From Amylostereum areolatum (taxonomy: Eukaryota; Basidiomycota; Agaricomycetes; Russulales; Stereaceae): a stretch of 31,785 nt of DNA. The number at the start of each line of letters is the position of its first letter. Within the stretch, counting starts at the first letter, position 1. Location: positions 1 to 31,785 of the forward strand of contig SAXG01000161.1 of NCBI GenBank assembly GCA_012932865.1, given 5' to 3'. The notes below the pieces were generated by a model. It saw only the letters and a list, made by a program, of their open reading frames with translations, was not told where the DNA came from and made no database searches. The translations under genes and the position numbers were made by a program. Positions 22,261-31,785 of the stretch are shown here, piece after piece.

Positions 22261-24884
22261 ATGTGGGAGCGTACTCTCCAAGACCTGATTCGCGGTCTTC
22301 GTGCCAACAAATCAGACGAGTCGAAGTTCATAGCCCAAGCGGTAGATGAAATAAGGAGAGAGGTTAAGAGCAAGGACATGGAGCTGAAGGCAGCCGCGAT
22401 CTTGAAGCTCACATATGTGCGTCATCGTTCACTCTTACTCTCGGTTTCCCCTCATAATCGCTATGTAGCTGGATATGCTCGGACACGATATGAGCTGGGC
22501 ATCGTTTCATATTGTTGAGGTCATGTCGTCGCCGAAATATCACCTCAAGACCGTGGGCTACCTTGCGGCAACACAATCGTTTGGCCCGGACACCGATGTC
22601 ATCATGCTCACTACTAATCTTCTCAAGAAGGTGCGTTGCATGCAAACACCACGGAGACTGCGTTTGCTAACTCTTTGCCCAGGATCTCACGTCGTCGCCG
22701 GGTGACATAGCCATCAGCACAAACGGACTTTCTCACATCGTAACTCCTGACCTTGCCCGAGACCTTGCCCACGACCTTGTGTCTATGCTAAACCACTCTC
22801 GACCTAACATACGGAAAAGAGCCGTCATTGCTGTGTACAAGATGTTGGTGAAGTATCCACAAGCCGCACCGCTTGCTCTTGGACGGCTCAAGGAGAAACT
22901 CAATGATACTGATCCAGGCATGTACCTATGTCCTACGTCGACCTTTTCTTTTCTTTTCCATCGCTCATCTAGATCATTTCTAGGCGTAGTCGCTGCCACC
23001 GTGAACGTCCTATGCGAGCTCGTGCGGCAAACTCCCGCAGACTATCTCGAGCTCGCCCCTCACCTCTTTCACCTCTTGACAACCTCGTCAAACAACTGGA
23101 TGCTCATCAAACTAATCAAGCTTGTATGCCAAATATGCCATGTTTAACGTTTTATTGACGCCGTATCTGCAGTTTGGGTTTTTGTCACCACACGAGCCAC
23201 GACTGGTAAAGAAGCTGCAACCACCGATAACGGACCTCATCACGACCACTCCCGCGATTTCATTACTCTACGAATGCGTTCATACATGTATCGTTGGAGG
23301 CATGCTACAAACTGCAGCAGGCCATTCACTTGCCGATACCTGCGTGACGAAACTCGCGACTTTCCTCCAAGATTCTGACCAGAACTGTAAGCACCGTTGT
23401 TTTCTAAAAATCTTGAGTAGTGTCAATGACCGTAGTGTCGCAGTGAAATACATTTCTCTCCTCGCCCTTGTGAAGATAGTTCCTTCTCATCCACACCTTG
23501 TCGCAAAATATCAAGATATGATCCTGGCTAGCGTGAATGACCAAGACATCAGTATTCGTATGCGGGCACTAGACCTCTTGACTGCAATGGTATAGCGATG
23601 TCTTTTATGCCCATTCGTAACCGGCTCTCAGTCGTGTCTAGGTCACGCCCGATAACATCCAATCCATCGTCCAACAACTGTTGTCTCACCTCGTCCGTCC
23701 AGAGCCTGCAGCCGTCTTGACGGCGACACAGTCCCTATCCCAGAATGCAGCTGGTGCTGTCACAGAAGCATCGTTGAATCCTGTCAAATCGTCTGCATAT
23801 CGGCTCACACTGTCCCAACGTATCCTGTCTATCTGTTCGGAAGACACTTACCGGAACATCACAGATTTTCAATGGTATCTATCCGTACTGGTCGACCTTG
23901 CTTACGTCGCTGGAGTGGATGTCGGCATTGCCATCCGGGATCAACTCGTCGATGTCGTAGGCAGAGTACGTGCGGTACGACGGAAGGCAGTCGAACTCAT
24001 GGTGTCCCTGTTGAGCGACGAGGCATTCGCTCTGAACGCGCGAGAGGATGGTAGCTGTGCTGAGGTCCTTTGGGCCGCCGCGTGGATATGTGGTGAACAC
24101 AGTGGGTAAGTCATAGCCCCTTTACGACGTGCCATCCTGCGCTGAGCTCAAATTTTAGAGAGCTTGCAGAACCAAATAAACTAATACCGTTCTTACTTCA
24201 GCCCCACGTCTATCACCTTTCATCGGAATCCATCGGAGTGTATCTCCAAGCCGTTCTGAAGATTTTTGGGCTATGGGCCTCGGATCTTGCCCAACATTGG
24301 GACAATGACGACCTTTCTAAAGTCAAGTTAATGGTTGACGAGATCGTCGAGCGCATGGTTGACTTTGCATCCAGCCCTGATATCGAGGTTCAAGAACGGG
24401 CAAGTCGACCAAAAAATGCTTTGATATAAACGCTAACGGTCACGTCCAGGCTGCGAACACATTGCAGTTGTTGACATTCGTACGGGCCGATCTCGCTGCT
24501 TATCGTCCCAAGCTAGAAACACTGTCGGGCTTTGAGTCACCGGAGCCAACGTACCCAAAAAGTTTGCTGTTAATCAGGCCTTTGTTTACCGCCTACGACC
24601 TCAATCCTGTACACGCTGCTGCCCAGTCGAGCATTCCGCCTCCTGAATTACTGGATCTCGATACATGGATCGTTCCTCCACCAAGAGAAAATCGTCCAGC
24701 GCCGTCGTCCTTGGAAGTTGGCGATGATAGTGGCCGGCCTACGAAGAAGAAGGGCAAGGGCAAGGGCAAGGCGAAGGATATGAACGGTATCAAGACCACA
24801 ATTAGCCGACATAAAAGCGTCGACGACGTGGCACCAGTGTCGGTGGAAACCGCTGAAGAGCGCGCACAGCGTGAGCGGGTAAAG
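22261..24884 (+). CDS. APL5: AP-3 complex subunit delta (large adaptin), N-terminal and hinge part
   Basis: The delta subunit of the AP-3 coat drives Golgi/endosome-to-vacuole cargo sorting. The start is MWERTLQDLIRGLRANKSDE and the adaptin trunk follows: MELKAAAILKLTYLDMLGHD, WASFHIVEVMSSPKYHLKTV, GYLAATQSFGPDTDVIMLTT, RPNIRKRAVIAVYKMLVKYP, SNNWMLIKLIKLFGFLSPHE, VNDQDISIRMRALDLLTAM and WAAAWICGEHSGELAEP. The hinge has the lysine-rich run TKKKGKGKGKAK and then AEERAQRERVK at about 24852-24884. Introns are short and join in frame, and I found no frameshift, unlike its neighbours. After RERVK homology stops: the open frame runs on for 43 unrelated codons to a stop at 25016, through sequence that belongs to the E2 gene on the other strand. 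The missing C-terminus is found at 31785-31263 on the minus strand. Confidence 0.93.
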
Positions 24885-24895
24885 TGGTCTTATAT
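24876..24895. other. Inferred rearrangement junction
   Basis: AP-3 delta coding sequence (+) ends here and the truncated E2 coding sequence (-) begins here. GTA at 24879-24881 is matched by GTA at about 31781-31783 on the opposite strand, next to the detached AP-3 tail, so a 3-base microhomology could sit at the join. The exact base cannot be fixed from one sequence. Confidence 0.6.
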
Positions 24896-27178
24896 CGTCT
24901 CTTTGCTTCATTCACTCAAGCCTATTAGCATCAGACGCAAAGGTGAGAGTATGCAAAGCTGCACACCTTCCTGGCCAGTTCCGAGTAAGGACAAGCACAC
25001 TTTCCCCTCGTTGTAGAGGTTGGGGTTGAAACGCACTCGCCCACCGCCCGTCGTTCGAAGATGTAAAAGGGGAGGCTTGTTCGGGTATTCCAAAGGCATG
25101 AAGCAGTCAAACTCGAATAGGCCTCCTTCGTATGGGGTACCTTCTGGGCCAGCGATTATTCTTGCTGTTGGAATGTGAGTAAGATGGATAAGCCAGAGAT
25201 GATGGACCCACATAACGTCGTTTCGGACTTCGTCCACTGCACCCACACTCCAATGGGAAACTCGTCGCCATCACAGATAGCTCTTTTACAAGTGCAGCCT
25301 GTTCTTCGGCGTGCGCGTCGACGACGCAGAGCCCTGACCATGTCGGAATAGAAAAAAACTAGGATACAGCAGGCCACCATCGGGGCCGTCTTCTGACAGT
25401 GTGGCGGTTTTGAATGCCAATCGTTCGCATTCGCGTGCGTATCTTCTTCCACGTCGATGGCCGGATCACGACCCTTGCCCTTGTCCTTTGCTTTTCCAAG
25501 TGTTTGCGGTCCAGCAGACTCTTCAGAAGCCTCAGGAGCCTCCATGGGCGAGTCGTCCAGGGCAGCACTTCGTCCATGGCAGCCACTGCCCGCTCGATGT
25601 CGCCTCGTGCGGCGTTGATGTCGCCACACAGAGAGGTCGCCTTGATCGCCATATCCTCTTCTTCTCCTCCACCGCCAAGAAGTTGTGCCACTCCCATCAG
25701 GAAAGTCTCGCACTGCTTTGTGAGCTTCTTGAAATGTGCGTACAGCGGCGCCCGCGCTCGACAATTCTCCCCTTGCCTTTGCCTTTGAGGTGCTCCCATT
25801 CGATTTTGTCCTCCCCCCACATCCAATCCACGATCCCACAGTCCTTCCCGGACGACCGTTCGAACGGACGTCTATGAGCACCCCAACGGTGAGTCCGCAG
25901 TCGGCCATGCGCCGGAGAAGTGCAAAATCGCGTAGTATATTTCACTTCGGGATGTCCAATCTGTCACGGAATCGTTTCGGAGAAGGTCCCCGAGGAGGTC
26001 TGGAAGGTGTGAAAGGGCGAGGACATGTTGAATGGAGGCGTGGGAAGAAGATCATAGGTTTGCACCGGCTCCACGTACGGCGAAGGGAGGATGCTAGTGA
26101 TGGTATTTAGGGCTCGTATGACAATCTCGTCCCAGTGCGCTGCCAGCTTCTGGGCTTTGGCAAGAGTGTGTGTCCCGAGGAGCCTCCTCGCGCCGGTCAC
26201 GGGCTCGGCCACGGCCACGAGCGCGATATCCGTATCCACGTCCTCTTCCGCCCAGAACGCTGCCACTTGTGTAGTAGCTTTCCGGCGTGATGCCTGGATC
26301 TTGAATCGAATCTTCATCCTCTTCATCATCATCGTAATAGTCGTCGTATCTTGCCAGTTCCGTAGCTGTGCCGCCAGGTCCCACAGAGCCATGGGTACCC
26401 CGATTTTTGGAGGCGGTTCACGCGCTCTGGCTTCAGAAGTTGCCTTCTCTCAAGATACTGATGGTCGAAACCTCCCAATGTCTCGAGAGGGCAATCGCTC
26501 GGATTCAGCGCAACAGGACATGACCGCGATCCTGAGTTCTTGCCAACACTGGGACCTTTGCAGGATAAAGGACAGCTGATGACGGAGAGGCATCCTCTGC
26601 AATGATTGGTCTTACAACCCTTACAAGGGGGGTGCAGGAGGTGGACGAGGGATGGAGGAGGGTCATGGGCGGAGAATGTGACTGTTCCAGATGAAAATCA
26701 GAATGTGATAGAGATAAAGACATAAGGCTGGAACACGCACGAATCCTCGGGGGGAGGCTAAAGACTTGCCACAGTTTGAGCATGGTTGCGCCAACGAAGA
26801 GGTCACGGAATGGAGCCAGTCTTTCGTCAGGAGGATATCTATGTCCGTGACATGAGGGCAGACCATGTGGAGATAGCCTTCTCCTCTCCATTCCGATAGA
26901 TGGAGGCTCTGGATATGAAGACTTGAGCTCGCACGTTACTTGGGCCAGCATTCGCGGCCGTCTCGGCCTTTGTCGACTCTTCCATGGCCCAGCGCAAGGC
27001 GGCATCTCGTCATAATCAGAGTCGTTGTCTAATTCGAGACTTCAGATTGAGCCTTGACAATTGAGCCAGCTGTGGGGGCGCTGGCGGCCGCCATCATCGT
27101 CCCATTTGGATTGCAGCTGATCTTGAAACAGACTTCGCCATGCTCTTGCTCCTTGATACGAGCAATTATATCGTCCAT
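24885..27178 (-). CDS. Large E2 ubiquitin-conjugating enzyme, BIRC6/UBE2O-type, C-terminally cut and frameshifted
   Basis: The UBC fold is clear: [60 protein letters not shown] and [18 protein letters not shown]. The catalytic Cys codon is at 24995-24997 and the NPN motif replaces HPN as in BIRC6. After GTW-G and a probable intron, a stretch resembling GLSEWSKETI runs into the junction at about 24885, so the second half of the UBC domain is missing. Upstream pieces, in several frames, are [20 protein letters not shown] (ATG 27178), an acidic DNDSDYDE run, a Cys-rich part ([18 protein letters not shown], about 26560-26630) that may bind zinc, a [13 protein letters not shown] run, [20 protein letters not shown], and [20 protein letters not shown]. 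At least five frame changes are needed, three of them within about 100 bp of the start of the UBC domain (25160-25270). An ATG at 27238 is an alternative start. Confidence 0.75.
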
Positions 27179-28699
27179 GGTCGTGCGCCGTCGTATATCT
27201 CTATGGGCCGAGTGCGCGGTGTTTTGCAACCCTCTCATCTCATGGGGTTTGGACGGCGCGCGTTTCGAGTAACTGGCATAGCTCAGACGTGAGGCGCAAG
27301 TCTGACTTAGATGCCGTGTCGACTTCAAGATATGTGAAGGCGTACGAAGAAGTTACGCGTACCTCTGATATAGCAAGCTTTAGGTCGAAAAGGAACAAGA
27401 GACAAAGAAAGGAAAGGAGGGTGCGCGCGCGACGCGTCAAAGGGGTACACGTGACCCTACGTGTAGTAAATCCCGGTCATTTGGGTTCAGGTCAGTATCT
27501 TTTTCTGACTTGACGATCGAGTACCAACATCGTGCACAGACCCCAGAGAATCCGGAAAGTTCTTCATACCTCTCTTTGTGAACACTCTCAATAGGGCTGG
27601 CAACCCATCTGGTCTTGCTAGATGAGTCTGCCCTCTCGGCACAGGTGAGACTGAAATGAGGCCGTAAAAGCCTCAGCCAGATCCCAGGCTGTACCCACCA
27701 CCTTGACACCGCACTACCACATCCGATACCTCCCAATTCCCATCACCCTCGGAGCTAGTTCGTCGCCCCTGCTTCCTATCATTTTCGCCATTGCCTCGTC
27801 TTCCTTGCTCTGCGTGGCGGCCCCTCTGTCCGATTATCGCCAACATAGGCCATGGCACGACTCTACTATTCTAAGGGTTGACGAAGCAACCCTCCCATAA
27901 CGGTGCATACCCTTATCCAGCCGAAACCGCTCCAAACGCATGATGCCCCAAAATTACCAAACGACCGGCTGCATGTGGCCGGCGCTCTCGTCCTCACCTT
28001 TGTCCTGGTCGTGCTTGGCGTGGACTGGCGTGGTACTACAAGTGCAGACCTCTGCGCGACATTCGTCAAACACACCCCCTTCAAGCCCCGCCGGTCCGCT
28101 CGCGCATACTCATTGTCAAAGTCGTGATCCGCTTGTTCACTTCAAGGTGGAAATGTACGGGGTGGGGTGGGGTGAGGGCGGAGGAAACGAAGAAAAGGAG
28201 GAAAGCCAGAAAGGAAAGGCTCCAGCGCTCACATTGAATGCTAAGCTTCCGCTGTCACCAATTATTATACTGGAGAAGAGAGTATAAGCGCTGTGCTACC
28301 GTTGTTCAATCTGATGTTGTGTCTGCAAATGAAAGAACGTAGGCGGTCATTTGTAGACGAGTGAATGAGGCGGACGATGATGATCTGCGGGCTCGGGACG
28401 GGGGCGGCGGACCGAGGAAGCAGCAGCGGTTGCCTCTGTTTACGCGAATTGCCGACATTCTGAACCGTGAACGTCTCTGCTTGTCCAGTCCTCCTTCACC
28501 GCCTCTCCGCTCCCGTTCTTCCCTCCACCTTTTCGCTTTAGGCACTTTCTTCATCGTGCCAAAATATCTCCTCTCATCTTACCGCCGATTGTATCGTCAA
28601 AATTCCCCGCGGCCGTTCCGCTTTGCGGCACTCAACCAACTCCCCGTCCACCTCCCAGGTTCTTGTTTGATACCCTAGCCCTTCTTCCCCGAGATACCC
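27179..28699. promoter_or_regulatory. Divergent region between the E2 and kinase genes
   Basis: About 1.5 kb have no recognisable gene. Short open frames on both strands (for instance 27437-27736 minus and 27903-28127 plus) have no identifiable product. The region includes a G-rich run at 28159-28178, a purine-rich stretch at about 28180-28225 and pyrimidine-rich DNA before the kinase start (28480-28700). It probably holds both promoters, but frame-shifting errors in this part of the window could hide a small gene. Confidence 0.45.
28159..28178 (+). other. Potential G-quadruplex
   Basis: GGGG occurs at 28159-28162, 28164-28167 and 28169-28172 with single-T loops, then GGG at 28176-28178. Very short loops favour a stable parallel quadruplex. 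It lies in the divergent region about 520 bp before the kinase start. Confidence 0.6.
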
Positions 28700-30805
28700 A
28701 TGGTAGGCTCCCCTAGTCTCTATTTTCTCTCTATTTACCACCCCGATGACCCGATCCTTCGTCGTCACCAACTAGGATTTCCTCACTCAGATCCGAGGAA
28801 TTCACGTGAAACAGGACAGGATCGGTATGGCCGAATCGATGTCCCAAATTATATAATATCTACACACCTATTTCAGGGAAAGGGTCCTTTGAGAGGTTTA
28901 CAAAGGGTGCGTCTCGATCATCTTGGCGGGTGCGGCCAGGACTGAGCTCGAGTTAGGATGACAAGCGAACACAGAAAACAGTTGCAATCAAAATCATAGA
29001 CCTTGAGAGTGCGGAGGACGAGATTGAAGATATTCAACAGGAGATTCAGATTCTATCGCAGTTGGACTCTCCCCAGTCACCAAGTGCGTTGTTTGCGACC
29101 GTACCACCTTTCTCGTCACACCGACTGCTGACCCGCATACCTACCCTGCAGATACTACGGATCCTATCTCAAGGGAGCTCACCTGGATAGTCATGGAGTA
29201 AGCGACCTTACCTGTCCTCAATTCTACTCAGTATTTATTCAGCATGACTTGTGTGCCACAGGTATTGCTCCGGTGGTTCGTGTTCGGACCTTGTGCGCAC
29301 CATCTCCTCCTTCTAACATTTGTCATACTAATCTGTCCCCAGATGAACCTGGGTCTCAGAGAGGAGTACATCGCTATCATCATCCGGGAACTGCTTCGTG
29401 GTTGGTTATCTCCACACGGAAGGAAGCTTCACCGAGATATCAAAGGCGAGTTCAGGTATATCTCCATCTTCTATCCTCACTTCGCATCCGTACAGCCGCC
29501 AACATACTACTCTCTGCCGGTGGGAAGTCAAACTAGCTGATTTTGGTGTGTCGGGACAACTTTCGGGAACGTTATCCGCAAGAAGAAAACATTCGTCGGT
29601 ACGCCTTACTGGATGTCACCTGAGGTCATCAAACAAAGTGGATATGATCACAAGGCCGACATCTGGAGTTTGGGAATTACTGCTATCGAGCTGGCTAAGG
29701 GGAACCTCCATATGCTGAACTGCATCCCATGAAGGTAGAAATTTCGAGGTCTCTTGACTTTGCATCGCGCTCACACCCTCCTAGGTTCTCTTCCTTATTC
29801 CCAAGAATCCACCACCCCAGCTTGATTCGAGCTTTTCAAAGCCATTTCGAGAGTTCGTGTCGTATTGTCTCCAACGAGACCCTCGAGACGTGCGTCTCTC
29901 GGTTTGTGTCCCCATTCCCGTTTACATACTCACACCCTACCGATCAGCGACCGTCCGCACGCGACCTGTGAAGCACAAGTTCGTTCGCCTGGCCAAGAAG
30001 ACAAACTACCTCACTGAGCTTATGAACGCCATGAGCGTTGGCGAGGGAAGGCGGTGAACGGGCCGATGAGGAAGCGATGAACGTGCCGACGATATGTGAG
30101 CATTATTCTTCCCCGTGATTCCTCCTAACGATCCACGTAGATCAGCCGCTACGGACGGCGAGGACCTTTGGGATTTCGGAACTGTGCGCAACGCTGCTGC
30201 GCGACCTGGTACCATTGGACGGGCCAGTACCAACCCAGCCCAAGTATCGGGACCTCCCTGACTTGGGAGTACGATGGAGGAACTCGCTCGTCCAGCTCCG
30301 ATCGTTCTATCAATGGTAATGTACACGACGAGGTCCTAGCTCAGATTCCGCGTCGGTGACGTCTTCTATAACCGCCAAGGGCGACATCCTTCCGCTCTGC
30401 CAATTCCTGCTAGTTCGTCCAAGAGCACGGTCGATCAACAAGCAACTGTACGCCACCCACCACCAGAGGCTCACGGTGGCAAGTATCGCGAGCCGCAGGA
30501 TGACTACGAAGACTACGACGATCACCTCGGAGGACGAACTCGCGGACACGACGATGCTAGACTCAGTTGTATTACGGCTATTGCGTCGGACGTCGCTCGC
30601 CCCTTTCTACCTTCCCCAAGTTCCAGCGTTTAAAATACACTGTTGTCTGGCAGCTTTTCCCTCGGGTATCCACTCAAGAGGCACGCATTGCGCTGAGTGC
30701 TTTCAGAGAGCATTTACTGAAGCAGAGCGCACCATCCCTGGTGTGACGATGGAGCTGGTGAACGAGATCGTCGACTCGGTCGAGCACGTGGAAGACGATC
30801 GCTAG
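28700..30805 (+). CDS. Ste20/GCK-family Ser/Thr kinase (YSK/Sps1-like), frameshifted
   Basis: This is a germinal-centre-type kinase of the Ste20 group. Its pieces in order are: a broken Gly loop (28877-28906), [74 protein letters not shown] at 29430-29444, [15 protein letters not shown] with DFG at 29539-29547, the APE-loop equivalent [34 protein letters not shown] and [16 protein letters not shown]. The C-terminal part has LWDFGTVRN, an EDYDDH stretch, and ends [20 protein letters not shown] with TAG at 30803-30805. The start is uncertain: ATG at 28700 followed by an intron (28703-28775) gives MDFLTQ; ATG at 28746 is the other choice. At least seven single-base losses are inferred, mostly in homopolymers, so the sequence as given does not encode an intact kinase. 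Confidence 0.85.
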
Positions 30806-31262
30806 GCTGAATATCCTGTGTCAGCCGTGGAAGAGATGACTGCCGTGTTTTGTATCTCGTCAATAGTGTGTACCACTGCACGTGAAGCTCTTTCACCCAC
30901 AGTATCGACGCCGAAGCCGTTCTCTTTTTCTGGGCACCATCTATTCTTCATGCATATTCTGAGCATCTCATCGCATACCTTTCCGTCTGTACAACTAATG
31001 CTCGCTCGTATTGTTTCTGATCATCTTGTTTTGTTTTCCATGCCGCCCGCTATGTACATCCGCCCAGTCTGACCAGACTTTCCACGGTATTTCTACACCT
31101 ACCTCGCCTACCCCTCTTGCATCGATATTGTATAGCTCAATGCAATTATAGCCGGTGTCAAGTGACAGGGATGGAATTCGCCCTTCCCGTCTACATTGGC
31201 CACGAAGCCTGAAGGTGTACTATGCATCCTATGAGTGTGAGGGCGTCTCGTCCCCGTTTCCG
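30806..31262. other. Convergent intergenic region
   Basis: This spacer lies between the 3' end of the kinase (+) and that of the detached AP-3 delta tail (-). No gene was seen in it. Confidence 0.45.
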
Positions 31263-31785
31263 CTATTTTGGTTGCGGCGTTGGTCTTGGTGCGTTTCTTC
31301 TTCCACTCGTCCCATTCTTCTTCGCGCGGGTCACTCTGATCGGCTCCGGCGTGCTTGTGCGTGGTTCCTCGTCCTCAACAACATACTCGGCAAAGGGGGG
31401 AAGGAAGAACGGGGGTGATGCGTGTTCTAATGGGGTCGGTGGAGTGACGGTCTTTGCGAAGGAGGCTGAGAGGGGGGGAGGCTGATCCTGATGCCTTCAG
31501 GCATCTCGCCGTCTTTGTCAATACCATGGGCTCTAGCGCGTTCGATGCGGATGACCGAAGGAGTGTGGGTAGGGGGAGTAGACGCTAGAACAAGGGCAGG
31601 TTATATTTCGGTGAAGGAGTGTGGGTGACGAGGAAAGTCACCTTGCGGCATCGGTGGGAGATCTCGAGGTGCACGACGGGAATGGAATCGATGTCGTCCA
31701 TGTTCGGCAACTTGGATGGTTCGCCTACGCCAATGTAATAGGGATCATCACGCTGACGTTCTAGCCGGGCTTCCGTTCCTACAGA
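31263..31785 (-). CDS. APL5: AP-3 complex subunit delta, detached C-terminal part
   Basis: Read on the minus strand from the window edge this gives TEARLERQRDDPYYIGVGEP, SKLPNMDDIDSIPVVHLEI, then an intron with a GTGACT donor (about 31581-31640). After it come VIRIERARAHGIDKDGEMPE and, with some frame change, AEYVVEDEEPRTSTPEPIRV followed by a Lys/Arg-rich end; a stop lies at 31263-31265. The RDDPYYI block directly followed by a DDIDSIPVV block is the usual C-terminal signature of fungal AP-3 delta and is exactly what is missing after RERVK at 24884. The fragment begins within a few codons of the window end, so its joining point is not visible. It could also be a second partial copy of the gene, but one inverted segment explains it more simply. 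Confidence 0.8.

Noticed and set aside
24885..25016. A natural alternative C-terminus of AP-3 delta
   Set aside because: This stretch is better read on the other strand as the E2 UBC region, and the true tail is present at the right edge of the window.
27437..28150. Possible small gene between the E2 and kinase genes
   Set aside because: Frames on both strands are short, the products are not recognisable and no consistent exon chain could be built.
28361..28678. Plus-strand frame of 105 codons before the kinase
   Set aside because: It is low-complexity sequence in the pyrimidine-rich promoter with no recognisable motif.

Overview
The window reads as nuclear DNA of a filamentous basidiomycete, most likely an Agaricomycete. 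Genes are tightly packed and cut by many short (about 45-75 bp) GT-AG introns, and the products (DOP1, AP-3 delta, PDR transporter, GCK-type kinase, nucleobindin-like EF-hand protein) match that group. No rRNA, tRNA, CRISPR array or transposon was recognised.

Layout, left to right: the 3' end of a classical protein tyrosine phosphatase (+); a secreted EF-hand protein (+); a long DOP1/Dopey trafficking gene (-); a divergent promoter with a TATA box and several repeated motifs; a full-size PDR-type ABC transporter (+); a protein ending in an XPF-like plus helix-hairpin-helix region that I tentatively assign to the meiotic Zip2/SHOC1 family (-); a 2-oxoglutarate/Fe(II) oxygenase with a GC-AG intron (-); the AP-3 delta adaptin gene (+), which breaks off at about 24884; a BIRC6/UBE2O-type E2 ubiquitin-conjugating gene (-), which breaks off at the same point; a Ste20/GCK (YSK/Sps1-like) kinase (+); and, at the right edge on the minus strand, the missing C-terminus of AP-3 delta.

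The main observation is this split. AP-3 delta residues up to about RERVK lie at 22261-24884 (+), while its DDPYYIG...MDDIDSIPVV tail lies at 31785-31263 (-). The E2 is cut at the same left junction. One inversion of about 6.9 kb (24885 to the window end) explains both. The inverted part also carries far more one-base indels than the rest, several of them shortened homopolymers. An inverted, poorly corrected contig end is therefore at least as likely as a true chromosomal inversion.

Scattered frameshifts, and one in-frame TGA in the ABC transporter, occur elsewhere at lower density. Several genes concern membrane traffic (DOP1, AP-3, the secreted EF-hand protein), but they look like unrelated neighbours, not a cluster. 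I found no convincing new multi-gene system.
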